Source: Vibrio sp. 05-20-BW147 (lineage in GTDB: Bacteria > Pseudomonadota > Gammaproteobacteria > Enterobacterales > Vibrionaceae). From it: a DNA stretch of 39,068 bases. Numbering within the stretch: the first letter of the stretch is position 1; every line of letters starts with the position of its first letter. The stretch covers positions 1 through 39,068 of the forward strand of contig NZ_SZTO01000024.1 in NCBI RefSeq assembly GCF_013369385.1, given 5' to 3'. The notes beneath the pieces are model-generated. The model did not search any database. It had not been told where the DNA came from and worked only from the letters and a program-made list of their open reading frames with translations. Made by a program: the position numbers and the translations under genes. Shown piece after piece: positions 22,617-32,460 of this stretch.

Positions 22617-24497
22617 TTAAGCGAGATCTTCATCGTTGTAGCAGAGGGAGACTTTGTTGCGGCCTGAGCTCTTAGAGTCGTACAAAGCAATATCGGCACA
22701 TTTGTAACTGAGAGTACTGTTGGAGGTAAGTTCGGTGTAACCTACGCTAATCGTGACATCGACTTGTTTGGAAATCGACACCGCGACACGAAGGCGATTT
22801 AACACCACCTCCGCGGCAGAAACGGTGGTGTGGGGCATGATGATGGCAAACTCCTCTCCACCAACGCGCGCTAAAAGATCGGTGTTTCTCAAGCCATTTT
22901 GAAGAATCTTAGCCACTTCGCGTATCACTCGATCGCCTTCATCGTGGCCCTGCTCATCATTGACCCGCTTAAAATAATCGATATCGACTAAGGCTAAGCA
23001 TGCCATAGGGGTCGCTGGATAACGCTCGATCAAGCTGGTATGTTGAGCAAGTTGCTGTTCAAACTTACGTCGGTTCCAGATTTGTGTCAGTTCATCACGC
23101 TCACTTAAGTTTCTCAAGCGTTCCTCAAGCTCTTTGCGCGCACTGATGTCCACCAGCGAGGTGATGTAATAACTCACTTGGTTGAGAGAGTTTTTCACTG
23201 CTTGAATACGCATGATCACCGTGATGATGTGGTTGAGCTTGGTTTGGCAACGAATTTCCCCTTCCCATACTTCATTCTTCTGCAACGCACTCCATGCTTT
23301 GATAACGGTTTCTAATTCGTCATTCAAAAAGATCAGTTGTTGAGCGCTTTTCCCTTCAATCTCATCCCCCTGATGACCAAACATCATTTCGAACTCATGA
23401 TTCACGAGAATAATCCGGTGAGAAGTGTCTGAAATCATCACGGCGGTCATGCCATTCAACGCCGCTCTGGCCAATTTACTTTCTAAATTGCGCTGGCGAT
23501 AGTGCAGTACAATCGTCAGAGAGGGCAGCGCGACAACTAGGATCAAACACAACACAAAGAGTGCTTCACGCGTAAGATCATTCACGGCAATTTTCGAGCG
23601 TTCCATTAACTGCTGTTGATCCATATCGATCAGCAAGTAGAGATCCCTGTCTTGGCCAAAGCTGACACCGTTATGAACCACTAAATCCTGCTCATCGTAG
23701 CTGTAACCTGCTTTCTGGTGTCTAAACTGCAGCCAAGCTTGCGGATATTGATCGCTAAAACGAAAGGCTGCGCGCTCTGGCAAAAGGTCACCGAACTGCT
23801 TTTCTTCTTCCTCACTAATGACGAAGTAACCGCGGTCGTTGACGATCTCAATATTAAAATCTTTCACGGGTGAGTAATTCAGCCGATCGGCGATGTAATC
23901 CACATTCAGATTTAGCGCCAAATATCCTTTGCGCTCACCGCGTATCGTGACCGGAGTAAACATAGAAATAACTGGCACATAAGGTTTAATTAACTGCTCG
24001 TCTCGCGTATCTAACGTGATTCCCCACGCCCCGATTTCGCTATTTTCAAGTGTTTTGGCATAGATAAAATAAGCTTCTTTTGCATCATGTTGCTTCTTCA
24101 CCGCTGGGAAAAAATAATTGCGACTGACATCGTAGTTGAGGCGCAGCTGCTCCATCCCTTCCATGTCCAACAGACGGATTTCGGTATACCACTTTTGGTT
24201 AACCACCACAGATTCCCACAAAGACATTAATGCCCGCTCCGATTGAGGATTGGGATCGACGATGAAATCCGTCAAGGTTTGGTTATAGGTCAGTAGTTGC
24301 AATACCGAGGCAACTTGATCATACAGGTTGTTGTATTCACGTTCGGTATAGGAGAGCTGATTGAGAGCCTCTTTCGCAGTGTTTTCAATATTGGCGTTGA
24401 GCAGATCTTGGTATTTATCCTGATAGTAGATGGCAATGAGTGCAGCGAAAAAAGCGCTGGTCAAAATGAGAATGCCGAGTAACTTTCTGATTTTCAC
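22617..24497 (-). CDS. Membrane diguanylate cyclase, Cache-PAS-GGDEF
   Basis: This 626-aa protein synthesises c-di-GMP from two GTP. Domains in order are: a transmembrane span (residues ~7-25), a periplasmic double-Cache-like sensor region (~30-305), a second span (~313-335), a PAS domain (~345-455), and a GGDEF domain whose active loop reads GGEEF (546-550). The RxxD inhibitory site is present as RNTD (537-540), five residues before GGEEF, so product feedback is expected. The periplasmic domain should sense a small ligand, not identified. It follows ilvH on the same strand but is separated by 152 bp and a hairpin. Confidence 0.93.
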   Translation of the reverse strand: MKIRKLLGILILTSAFFAALIAIYYQDKYQDLLNANIENTAKEALNQLSYTEREYNNLYDQVASVLQLLTYNQTLTDFIVDPNPQSERALMSLWESVVVNQKWYTEIRLLDMEGMEQLRLNYDVSRNYFFPAVKKQHDAKEAYFIYAKTLENSEIGAWGITLDTRDEQLIKPYVPVISMFTPVTIRGERKGYLALNLNVDYIADRLNYSPVKDFNIEIVNDRGYFVISEEEEKQFGDLLPERAAFRFSDQYPQAWLQFRHQKAGYSYDEQDLVVHNGVSFGQDRDLYLLIDMDQQQLMERSKIAVNDLTREALFVLCLILVVALPSLTIVLHYRQRNLESKLARAALNGMTAVMISDTSHRIILVNHEFEMMFGHQGDEIEGKSAQQLIFLNDELETVIKAWSALQKNEVWEGEIRCQTKLNHIITVIMRIQAVKNSLNQVSYYITSLVDISARKELEERLRNLSERDELTQIWNRRKFEQQLAQHTSLIERYPATPMACLALVDIDYFKRVNDEQGHDEGDRVIREVAKILQNGLRNTDLLARVGGEEFAIIMPHTTVSAAEVVLNRLRVAVSISKQVDVTISVGYTELTSNSTLSYKCADIALYDSKSSGRNKVSLCYNDEDLA

Positions 24498-24604
24498 TCG
24501 TAAGTTTTACCTATCAGGAAGAAGAATATCGCCGGAGTATAGCATAGATAGTAGTCAATTTAATCGCCATCAGGCACTACAGATTGATTGTGAAGTCACA
24601 ATAA

Positions 24605-24630
24605 TAATGACCACCCATCGGTGGCCATTA
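24605..24630 (-). terminator. Hairpin after ilvH, probable leftward terminator
   Basis: TAATGACCACC and GGTGGCCATTA form an 11-position stem with one G-T pair and a short loop, 20 bp after the ilvH stop. On the minus strand it is followed by a T/A-rich tail, not a pure T run. Confidence 0.55.
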
Positions 24631-24649
24631 CATCATGATGAGAGATAGC

Positions 24650-25144
24650 TTATGCTTTCAGCGCTCTTTCTCCGCGAGCAATGCCAACCACACCGCTGCG
24701 AGCAACTTCAATCACTTCCGTGACTTCAGAAATGGCCTGAATGAAAGCATCCAGCTTTTCGCTGGTACCGGCAAGTTGCACCGTGTACTGCGAGGCGGTA
24801 ACGTCGACAATCTGACCTCGGAAAATATCCGCAGTACGTTTCACTTCTGCACGAGCAAAACCACTGGCTTTCACTTTCACCATCATCAGTTCACGTTCGA
24901 TATGATCGAACTCCGTCACCTCTTGTACTTTCAGCACATCAATCAGTTTATGTAACTGCTTTTGAATCTGCTCTAACTGCATCTCGTCGGTCATCGTGGT
25001 AATGTTCAAACGAGACAAGGTTTCATCGTCCGTGGGTGAAACGGTCAAGGATTCAATGTTATAGCCACGCTGAGAGAACAGCCCTACCACACGAGACAAG
25101 GCACCCGGTTGGTTTTCCATTAACAACGAAATAATGTGTCTCAT
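24650..25144 (-). CDS. ilvH: Acetolactate synthase III, regulatory small subunit
   Basis: This 164-aa protein is the regulatory partner of IlvI. It activates the catalytic subunit and confers valine feedback. The N-terminal ACT domain is clear (MRHIISLLMENQPGALSRV, then FSQRGYNIESLTV, where valine is bound in the family), and the C-terminal half is the second conserved domain of small subunits. The length matches E. coli IlvH. It begins one base after the ilvI stop, so the two are translated together. Confidence 0.95.
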   Translation of the reverse strand: MRHIISLLMENQPGALSRVVGLFSQRGYNIESLTVSPTDDETLSRLNITTMTDEMQLEQIQKQLHKLIDVLKVQEVTEFDHIERELMMVKVKASGFARAEVKRTADIFRGQIVDVTASQYTVQLAGTSEKLDAFIQAISEVTEVIEVARSGVVGIARGERALKA

Positions 25145-25145
25145 A

Positions 25146-26870
25146 TTAAGTTCTCTCCGTTTTGCTTAGCCACATTTTGTCCATGCCTTCGCCTTTGATT
25201 TGCATTGGGTAGACGTGCTCAGTTTCATCCACATTGATATCGACAAACACCAAGCGATCTTTCATGTCGAGGGCGCGTTTAAGCTCTGACTCGAGTTGAT
25301 CGGGGGTTTCAATACGAATACCTACATGGCCATACGCTTCTGCAATGGCTGCAAAATCAGGAACAGAACTCATGTATGAGTTAGAGTGGCGACCTTGATA
25401 GATAATGTCTTGCCACTGTTTCACCATCCCTAGGAAACGGTTATTCAAGTTAATAATTTTGACCGGAATGTCATATTGCATGGCAGTCGACAGTTCTTGA
25501 ATGTTCATTTGGATACTGCCATCCCCCGTCACCACCACCACTTCTTCTTCTGGCATGGCGAATTTCACCCCCATACCAGCGGGCAGACCAAAGCCCATGG
25601 TGCCTAGACCACCAGAATTGATCCAACGGCGCGGTTTGTTGAACGGGTAGTAAAGCGCGGCAAACATTTGATGCTGGCCTACATCTGACGCAACGTAAGC
25701 ATCCCCATTGGTCAGCTTATGCAGTGTCTCGATCACTTGTTGTGGCTTGATGCGCTCCGAAGAGGTATCGTAGGCGAGGCAATCGCGTGCTTTCCAGCCT
25801 TCAATTTCATCCCACCAGCTCGCTAAGGCTTGCGTATCGTTTTCAGCACCTTGCTCTTCAAGAAGTGTCACCATGGTCTCAAGCACTTGCTCTGCTGAAC
25901 CCACGATGGGTAGGTCAACTTTGACGTTTTTCGAGATCGAAGAAGGGTCGATGTCGATGTGCATGATCTTCGCATTAGGACAGTATTTTTCTAAGTTGTT
26001 GGTGGTACGGTCATCAAAACGTACCCCGACACCAAAAATAAGATCGGCGTTATGCATCGCCATATTGGCTTCATATTTACCATGCATGCCAAGCATGCCT
26101 AGAGCGTTTTTGTGGGTCCCCGGGAAAGCACCGAGCCCCATTAGTGTGCTTACAACGGGCAAATTTAATGTTTCAGCAAGCTTGAGGATCGACTCATGCG
26201 CACCTGAGATAATCGCACCACCACCGATATAAAGAACGGGCTTCTTCGCTTCAAGTAATGCCTTTAGCGCTTTCTTTATTTGACCTTTATGGCCCGAAGT
26301 GGTTGGTTTGTATGACCGCATGCTGATTGACTTAGGATATTCATAAGGCAGTTTGATCAGCGGATTCATCACATCTTTTGGTAAGTCGATCACCACAGGG
26401 CCAGGGCGGCCTGTCGTGGCAATGTAAAATGCTTTCTTGATGGTCTCAGGAATGTCTTCCGCACGCTTAACGAGGAAACTATGTTTAACCACAGGGCGAG
26501 AAACACCAACGATATCGCACTCTTGGAAAGCATCATTACCAATTAAGCTATTGGGTACGTTTCCTGAAATAACGATCATCGGGATGGAATCCATGTAAGC
26601 CGTGGCAATTCCGGTGATGGTGTTCGTTGCGCCTGGTCCTGAACAAACTAGGACAACGCCAGGTTTGCCTGTGGCACGAGCATAACCATCAGCCATGTGG
26701 GTCGCGGCTTGTTCATGACGAACTAATACATGCTTGATTTGTTCAGTTTTGGCGTGAAGAGCATCATAAATATCCAGTACTGAACCACCGGGATAACCAA
26801 AAATTTGCTCTACGTTTTCTTCGATCAGAGATTGAACAACCATCTCTGCGCCTGACAACATTGCTGTCAT
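25146..26870 (-). CDS. ilvI: Acetolactate synthase III, catalytic large subunit
   Basis: This ThDP- and FAD-dependent enzyme condenses pyruvate with pyruvate or 2-oxobutyrate, the first step of valine/leucine and isoleucine synthesis. I chose the ATG at 26870 (GGAG 7 nt upstream), giving 574 aa, the E. coli IlvI length; an in-frame extension to 26909 is rejected. Visible are the N-terminal FGYPGG and catalytic Glu in the HEQAATHMADG block, and the ThDP motif GDGSIQMN followed by NN. It is co-transcribed with ilvH. Confidence 0.97.
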   Translation of the reverse strand: MTAMLSGAEMVVQSLIEENVEQIFGYPGGSVLDIYDALHAKTEQIKHVLVRHEQAATHMADGYARATGKPGVVLVCSGPGATNTITGIATAYMDSIPMIVISGNVPNSLIGNDAFQECDIVGVSRPVVKHSFLVKRAEDIPETIKKAFYIATTGRPGPVVIDLPKDVMNPLIKLPYEYPKSISMRSYKPTTSGHKGQIKKALKALLEAKKPVLYIGGGAIISGAHESILKLAETLNLPVVSTLMGLGAFPGTHKNALGMLGMHGKYEANMAMHNADLIFGVGVRFDDRTTNNLEKYCPNAKIMHIDIDPSSISKNVKVDLPIVGSAEQVLETMVTLLEEQGAENDTQALASWWDEIEGWKARDCLAYDTSSERIKPQQVIETLHKLTNGDAYVASDVGQHQMFAALYYPFNKPRRWINSGGLGTMGFGLPAGMGVKFAMPEEEVVVVTGDGSIQMNIQELSTAMQYDIPVKIINLNNRFLGMVKQWQDIIYQGRHSNSYMSSVPDFAAIAEAYGHVGIRIETPDQLESELKRALDMKDRLVFVDINVDETEHVYPMQIKGEGMDKMWLSKTERT

Positions 26871-27253
26871 AGTGCTTCTCCTTAGCCAGTTTCCATTAAA
26901 TAAGGTCAATCTAATGGGCTGGTTTTACATAGTTTAGGGCTTATTTGTAGCCTAATTCGAAAAAACTTCATTTTTTGCTATGTCCTGCCTTTGTCATAAC
27001 AAAGAGCAAGGTAACGCAACAAATGTAACTTTTTATTATCAGCAGGTCTAATGAGAGATAGATCGAAATTTAAACAAGATGCTATTTATTAGCACTTAAT
27101 AAGGAATAGATCGCGGCTAGAAGCCGTTAATCAGGATGATCACTATATTGCTTCGTTAAAAAAAGAACAAAAATTCACACCTCACTCAGTTCTGACGGCG
27201 AGAATGCTGTTTTAGACAATACAAGGCAACGCCTGCCTACAGGTGTCAAAGAC
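26871..27253. promoter_or_regulatory. ilvI upstream region
   Basis: This ~380-bp AT-rich stretch holds the ilvIH promoter. In enterobacteria ilvIH is Lrp-controlled; AT-rich tracts compatible with that are present but no specific site can be called. No leader peptide rich in Val, Leu or Ile is seen. Confidence 0.4.
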
Positions 27254-27290
27254 GAAAAAACCTCACTGGCGTTTCACACTCAGTGAGGTT
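27254..27290 (-). terminator. Rho-independent terminator of the acyl-CoA ligase gene
   Basis: AACCTCACTG (27259-27268) and CAGTGAGGTT (27281-27290) form a perfect 10-bp stem. On the minus strand it is followed by six T. It lies ~40 bp after the ligase stop. Confidence 0.93.
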
Positions 27291-27330
27291 CATCAAGGAT
27301 CAATGTGATGTCAATGTCCGACAGAAAGTC

Positions 27331-29136
27331 TTATTTCTCTTTCTTGTCTGAATACATTTCTTCGATTTCGTCTTGATACTTGTCGTTGATCACCTTACGG
27401 CGCAATTTCTGCGTTGGCGTCAACTCACCTTCATCCATAGAAAATGCTTTTGGCAGCAACTTGAACTTCTTCACTTGTTCAAATTTCGCCAGCTCTTTTT
27501 GCAGATCGTTAACGCGCTTCTCCAGCATTTCCACGACTTGGTGATGCTTAATCAATTCAACGCGATCGTGATACTTAATATTGAGCTCTTTGGCGTACTC
27601 TTCCAAGGAGTCAAAACAAGGCACAATCAAAGCTGAAACGAATTTGCGTGTATCGGCAATCACCGCGATTTGCTCAATGAAATGATCTTTACCAATCGCA
27701 CCTTCAATCATCTGCGGGGCAATGTATTTGCCTCCAGACGTTTTCATCAGCTCTTTGATACGATCGGTAATGAACAGGTTGCCGTACTCATCAATGTGAC
27801 CCGCGTCGCCCGTTTTAAGGAAACCGTGTTCATCAAACGTTTTCTCCGTTTCTTCTGGGAGCTTGTAGTAACCACGCATCACCATCGGACCACGAACCAA
27901 AATTTCGTTGTTTTCGCCAATCTTTACTTGTGCGCCCGGCATCGCCATGCCGATAGAGTCGGGGTTAAAGCACTTGTCATCCCAACATGAAATCGTTGCT
28001 GTGGTTTCGGTCATGCCGTAGCCCAGCTTCACGTTGATACCAATCGCATGGAAGAAACGGCCAATGGTTTCATCCAGTTTTGCACCACCACATGGCATAA
28101 AGTTGATGTTGCCGCCTAGCAGGGCTCGCAGTTTTGACAACACCAGCTTATCCGCCAACGCATGGGCTTTTTTCAGCATCAATGAAGGCTGGCGACCTTC
28201 TTGGTGGCACACGGACATCTTCGCGCCCATGTTCACCGCCCAGGTGAACATGATTTTGCGCATCAGCGGTGCGCGAGAGACTTTCTCATGGATGGCAGAG
28301 AAGATTTTCTCGTAAAAACGCGGTACGGCACACATCACCGTTGGCTTGATATCACTCAGAGCGTCACGAACTTGCATGGTATCTTGTAAATAACAGTTCG
28401 TACCGCCTTTATACAGAACGTAAAAGGTCCAAGCGCGCTCAAAAACGTGTGATAACGGCAAGAAACAAAGCGAAACGTCGTTTTCTGTCAGGCTTAAGCG
28501 TCGATCATGTCCCTCTAATTGAGCGGCAATGTTGGAATAATCTAACATCACCCCTTTCGGCTGCCCCGTGGTGCCAGAGGTATAGATTAGCGTCAGCAAA
28601 TCCTCAAAATTTGCCTGTTCTAAACGTCGTTCGAGCTCAGCACGGGCCTCTTGTTGACCTTGTTGAATGAATGCTTTCCAATGGATCGCAAAGTGATGTT
28701 CGCCTAAATCAATATCGTCTGACATGGCGACAATCAGGTTCAGTTGCTCACACTCATCGAAGATTTTCACTGCGGCGTCAAATTGTGGCTGTTCACCCAC
28801 AAACAGAACTTTAACGTCGGCATTTTGCAGAATATAAGCCGCTTGAGCTGCCGTATTGGTTGGATAAATCGGGACCGTGACTGCACGTAATTGTAGGGCC
28901 GCAAAATCGGCCACCGTCCACTGCGGCATGTTATTAGAAAAGATAGCGATCTTATCTTGGACTTCAATGCCCTGCGCAAGCAACGCTAGGGATAATTCAT
29001 CAATTTGCTGACCAAATTGCTTCCAGCTAATACCTTGCCAAACTGCACCCACTTTATGCTTGAGCGCAACTCGCTCCGCACCTTGTGCAATCTGCTTACG
29101 AATTCGTTTTACGATGTGAAAATCTAAATTGGCCAT
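27331..29136 (-). CDS. AMP-dependent long-chain acyl-CoA synthetase
   Basis: This 601-aa enzyme activates fatty acids with ATP and CoA. The chosen ATG at 29136 has AAGG ~8 nt upstream; an extension to 29235 is unlikely. The adenylate-forming signatures are clear: YTSGTTGQPKGVM (phosphate loop), GYGMTETTAT, and TGDAGHIDEYGNLFITDR with a C-terminal Lys-rich region. It resembles the eukaryotic-type long-chain ligases (FAA1/FadD15-like), not E. coli FadD. Its gene is flanked by terminators on both sides and forms a single unit between ilvIH and leuO, a placement I recall from V. cholerae. Confidence 0.93.
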   Translation of the reverse strand: MANLDFHIVKRIRKQIAQGAERVALKHKVGAVWQGISWKQFGQQIDELSLALLAQGIEVQDKIAIFSNNMPQWTVADFAALQLRAVTVPIYPTNTAAQAAYILQNADVKVLFVGEQPQFDAAVKIFDECEQLNLIVAMSDDIDLGEHHFAIHWKAFIQQGQQEARAELERRLEQANFEDLLTLIYTSGTTGQPKGVMLDYSNIAAQLEGHDRRLSLTENDVSLCFLPLSHVFERAWTFYVLYKGGTNCYLQDTMQVRDALSDIKPTVMCAVPRFYEKIFSAIHEKVSRAPLMRKIMFTWAVNMGAKMSVCHQEGRQPSLMLKKAHALADKLVLSKLRALLGGNINFMPCGGAKLDETIGRFFHAIGINVKLGYGMTETTATISCWDDKCFNPDSIGMAMPGAQVKIGENNEILVRGPMVMRGYYKLPEETEKTFDEHGFLKTGDAGHIDEYGNLFITDRIKELMKTSGGKYIAPQMIEGAIGKDHFIEQIAVIADTRKFVSALIVPCFDSLEEYAKELNIKYHDRVELIKHHQVVEMLEKRVNDLQKELAKFEQVKKFKLLPKAFSMDEGELTPTQKLRRKVINDKYQDEIEEMYSDKKEK

Positions 29137-29261
29137 GTCTCTTACCTTTGGCTTACACATGTAAGCTCTATTTGCGGGCACAGTGTAGCGGTGGGAACAA
29201 AAAACGCAACTGATGAGGGTCAAACTTATGCTCAATTAGAGAGAATCATCAATAACAAGAT

Positions 29262-29299
29262 AAAAAAATGCCCTCATGGCCAAGGCTCAATGAGGGCAT
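29262..29299 (-). terminator. Rho-independent terminator of leuO
   Basis: ATGCCCTCAT and ATGAGGGCAT form a perfect 10-bp stem, followed on the minus strand by seven T, 25 bp after the leuO stop. Confidence 0.95.
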
Positions 29300-29323
29300 C
29301 CAATTTGTAACAGGCCGTGTCGG

Positions 29324-30283
29324 TTATACCGCAGCAACCACTTCGCCACATGTCACCATCAGCAGATCACGCAGCCAAATGTGGCCTTTGTCTTTTTCTG
29401 ATGACTCGTGCCAGCTTAAGAAACCGCTGATTTCACGATTTTCAAATGGGAAGTCAAGAATCTGTAGCTGCGCGTTGTTTGCCGCATTTTCCACAATCCA
29501 GCGAGGAGCGATCGTCACAAGCTCAGATTGACCAACCACATACAGAACGTTGCTCAAGCTTGTGCCCTCGAAATACGCTGCTACATCCAGATCGCGATAC
29601 GCTTGCTCAGAGAAGCTACGTTGGCCGTGAATGCGAGACAGTTTCGCGTGACGCTCTTGCATCAACTGCGCTTCTGTCACTTTACCTTGAATACGAGGAT
29701 GCTGCTTAGACGTCACAACCACGAGTTCATCTTTGAAGATCTCTGTGCTTGAGAAGCCTTGCTCGTCAAAACGTGCGTAATCAATCACAAAGTCGATTTC
29801 TTGATAGCGCATACGCTCAGAGAGCATGCGATCAAACTCTGCATCCAAATGCAATTGTACATTAGGCGCTTTGTTATGAATGTCTGCCATAATGCGTGGT
29901 GCAAAACGCATATCACATGGGCTGCAAATCGCTAGTTTGAACAGACGAGTTGAAGACTCAGGCTGGAATACAGAACTTGGTAATTCATTGCGGATCAATT
30001 GAAGCGCTTGGCGGACTGGACCAAATAATTGGCGAGCACGCTGGGTCGGTTGAATACCACGGCCTTGACGCATGAAAAGCTCATCATTAAACATCACTTT
30101 TAAGCGAGCAACCGCGTTGCTCACTGCAGGCTGTGACATGCCTAAATTATGTGCTGCGCGAGTAATATTTTGCTCTTGCATAACGGCATCAAATACCGTT
30201 AGTAGGTTGAGATCCACTCCGCGTAAAGTACTTTCCATTCGATAGCTGGCAATCGCGCTCATCGCATCTTTTTTATCTAACAT
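29324..30283 (-). CDS. leuO: LysR-type regulator LeuO
   Basis: LeuO is a global LysR-family regulator that antagonises H-NS silencing; in V. cholerae it is linked to acid, bile and ToxR-regulon responses. The 319-aa protein has the N-terminal winged HTH (residues ~20-80, with QNITRAAHNLGMSQPAVSNAV) and a C-terminal effector domain. The N-terminal VDLNLLTVFDAVMQEQNI and the location between ilvIH and leuABCD, as in enterobacteria, identify it as LeuO and not another LysR member. A long AT-rich upstream region suggests silencing and autoregulation. Confidence 0.92.
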   Translation of the reverse strand: MLDKKDAMSAIASYRMESTLRGVDLNLLTVFDAVMQEQNITRAAHNLGMSQPAVSNAVARLKVMFNDELFMRQGRGIQPTQRARQLFGPVRQALQLIRNELPSSVFQPESSTRLFKLAICSPCDMRFAPRIMADIHNKAPNVQLHLDAEFDRMLSERMRYQEIDFVIDYARFDEQGFSSTEIFKDELVVVTSKQHPRIQGKVTEAQLMQERHAKLSRIHGQRSFSEQAYRDLDVAAYFEGTSLSNVLYVVGQSELVTIAPRWIVENAANNAQLQILDFPFENREISGFLSWHESSEKDKGHIWLRDLLMVTCGEVVAAV

Positions 30284-30635
30284 CTAGTGCGCCTCTCGTG
30301 TAACGGTCAACAAATTTGAATTTGATAGTCAGGAATAGATAACCTGTATTTCTTATATTTATCGCCCCCATCACTCTCAGGGCGCAGCTCACTATCATTG
30401 AATTCATTGATGTTTAGCAACTAGATTGATAATTAATCACAATATTTTAGCCAATTATCATTTTTGTTGATTAAAAACATATATTTAAGCAAAACCTAAA
30501 AAACTATAAAAAACAGAAATACCCTCATAAGTAGCAATTATTGACCTAAGTGATGTCTCATCTCTTGACCCACTTAAAGCATTTACTCCAACTATTGTTT
30601 CACCACAAAACCCAACAATCTCGTCAATATTAGCG
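30284..30635. promoter_or_regulatory. Long AT-rich leuO upstream region
   Basis: The 350 bp upstream of leuO are strongly AT-rich from about 30400 to 30540, with no supported gene. Such DNA is a typical H-NS target, as known for leuO in other gammaproteobacteria. Specific sites were not resolved. Confidence 0.5.
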
Positions 30636-31682
30636 TTATGAAATTGACACGTAACTGGGAAAGTCGACTTGTTGCCATAGTTGCTCACACAGCGTTTGAT
30701 GACATGACCACTCACCTTTGAGTATCCATTCGACAATCGCCGGCGCCACTTGAGGATAAATGACTTTTTCCGCCAACGCGTCTTGCAACCAACGCCGCAC
30801 AACCTGACTGTCCAAGGTGTCCATCACCGTCGCTAAGCCAAGAGTTTCTAAGGTCGCCACGTTGCTTTGTTGCTCAAATTGCCCTTCAAGTGGTTTCACT
30901 AATAATTTTTTACCTAAGGTCAACGCTTCTGAAGGAAGCTCAAAACCACCATTCGCGATCACCCCTTTACAACGATGTAAATCTAATTGAAATGAATGAT
31001 GATCGAGCGCACGGAGTGAAATATTGCCTTCCATTTCTTCCGCGAGCACATCTGGGTGATAACAGATGAATGACTGCGATTTAAAACGCCACAACAGCTC
31101 GCAAATGGATTCCAACTGTTCAAAGGGTAAATAAACCAGAATCGCATCGCTTTGCTCGGTTTGGTAACAAAGCGTGTGAACAATCGGCGGTAAGATCGGT
31201 TGATCAAAATGGTACCAATGCAAACCTAAATGAATGTTAGCAGGAGCAAAATGACGCAGTACTTGCTTATCGAGCCATGATGCTCCCCGCAATGGCACAG
31301 AATAACGAAACGCATTTTGATGACTAAGCCCAATGCAAGGCTTATTTTGTCGTTTAGCAGCCCACGCCGAAACCGGCTCGAAGTCACTGATCACCAAATC
31401 ATACTGACTAAGATCTTGCTGCTGCACTTCTTGCTTCAGAGTCAATAAACTGTTTTCGAGCGCAGTTTGCCAATAATCCACACGGCCATTTTTCGTCGCA
31501 AAGGTGAGCCCTCGACACGTTTTGTACTGGCCAAAGGCTTCCATGGAGAAATAGCGCTTCGGGTCTCGACCAGAAAAAAGAAAATCCACTTGGCAATGCT
31601 GCGCCGCAAAAGCGTTTGCCATTGCCCGAGCACGGGCGATATGACCATTCCCCGTGCCTTGTACGCCATACAGAATTTTCAT
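30636..31682 (-). CDS. Glycosyltransferase-like protein, MJ1255/VC2487 family
   Basis: This 348-aa protein belongs to the family named for MJ1255 and VC2487, with a GT-B-type Rossmann start (MKILYGVQGTGNGHIARA) and a C-terminal donor-site-like block (VIANGGFELPSEALTLGKKLLV) resembling MurG/UDP-glycosyltransferases. The substrate is unknown. It begins 4 bp after the stop of a PAP2 phosphatase gene, so the pair is one operon; a shared role in polyprenyl-phosphate or glycolipid metabolism is plausible but inferred. Confidence 0.88.
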   Translation of the reverse strand: MKILYGVQGTGNGHIARARAMANAFAAQHCQVDFLFSGRDPKRYFSMEAFGQYKTCRGLTFATKNGRVDYWQTALENSLLTLKQEVQQQDLSQYDLVISDFEPVSAWAAKRQNKPCIGLSHQNAFRYSVPLRGASWLDKQVLRHFAPANIHLGLHWYHFDQPILPPIVHTLCYQTEQSDAILVYLPFEQLESICELLWRFKSQSFICYHPDVLAEEMEGNISLRALDHHSFQLDLHRCKGVIANGGFELPSEALTLGKKLLVKPLEGQFEQQSNVATLETLGLATVMDTLDSQVVRRWLQDALAEKVIYPQVAPAIVEWILKGEWSCHQTLCEQLWQQVDFPSYVSIS

Positions 31683-31686
31683 AGGC

Positions 31687-32244
31687 TCACTCCATTACAA
31701 GAATCAAGGCCAAAGTGGCACAGGCATGACCGAGCAGAGCACCAATCACAATATCACTAAAAAAATGCACGCCCAGTAAAATGCGTGACAACCCGATCAG
31801 GGTTGCCCAGCTAAACGCAAACCATGTCAACTCTGGGAAGAAGTAACTTGTGATGGTGGCCATGACAAACCCTGCGGCGGTGTGACCCGAGGGCAAGCTG
31901 TAGCGATCTGAAGGGGTGATAAAAGCGGGCAAATAGGCACTGTACTCTTCTGGGCGACGGCGCTTGAAACTGTTTTTGAGCCCCCAATAAATGGGTAACT
32001 CAATAATAAAGGCCAGCAAACCACAGATCAAAAACCACGTTCCTAGTGAAGGAATAGCCAGCCATGCGGCCAGTCCAATCAAGGCGTAAAGGTGCCCATC
32101 ACCACTGTGGGAAATCGCTTTACTGATGGTTGCCACTTGGTAATTGAATCTATGTTTTAAGCAAAAGCTAGAAAGCGCAAAGTCAAAGTCTGCAATACGT
32201 TGTATCGGCAGACGCAGCGTGTTGATCGATTTCATTGTTGCCAT
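31687..32244 (-). CDS. PAP2-family membrane phosphatase
   Basis: This 185-aa integral membrane protein shows the three phosphatase motifs in order: KRRRPEEYS (Lys and Arg-Pro), PSGHTAAG (central His) and SRILLGVHFFSDIVIG (Arg, His, Asp). Several hydrophobic spans surround them. Such enzymes act on undecaprenyl pyrophosphate or phosphatidyl substrates at the membrane. An ATG at 32235 is an alternative start. It is followed at 4 bp by the glycosyltransferase gene. Nothing is recognised in the ~216-bp gap upstream (32245-32460). Confidence 0.92.
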   Translation of the reverse strand: MATMKSINTLRLPIQRIADFDFALSSFCLKHRFNYQVATISKAISHSGDGHLYALIGLAAWLAIPSLGTWFLICGLLAFIIELPIYWGLKNSFKRRRPEEYSAYLPAFITPSDRYSLPSGHTAAGFVMATITSYFFPELTWFAFSWATLIGLSRILLGVHFFSDIVIGALLGHACATLALILVME

Positions 32245-32460
32245 CCTGAATGTCGTTCTCCTGCTACTAAGCTAGGAAACCAGAGTGACAATCCCATGAA
32301 AGGAATTTGGCGATTTAGTGACAACGCCCTGAATCCTTGATAAGGCTTGGGCGATCAAGAAGATAGCGAGAGGGACAAAGGAAGAGGAGAAGATCGAAGA
32401 GAGCACGAACAGAGTGCTCTCTTTACGATCAATAAAGAGAAGAAAGCGCCATCGCGAGAA

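Noticed and set aside
30485..30802. 105-codon leftward ORF between the glycosyltransferase and leuO genes
   Set aside because: More than half is an out-of-frame shadow of the glycosyltransferase C-terminus and no start signal is present.
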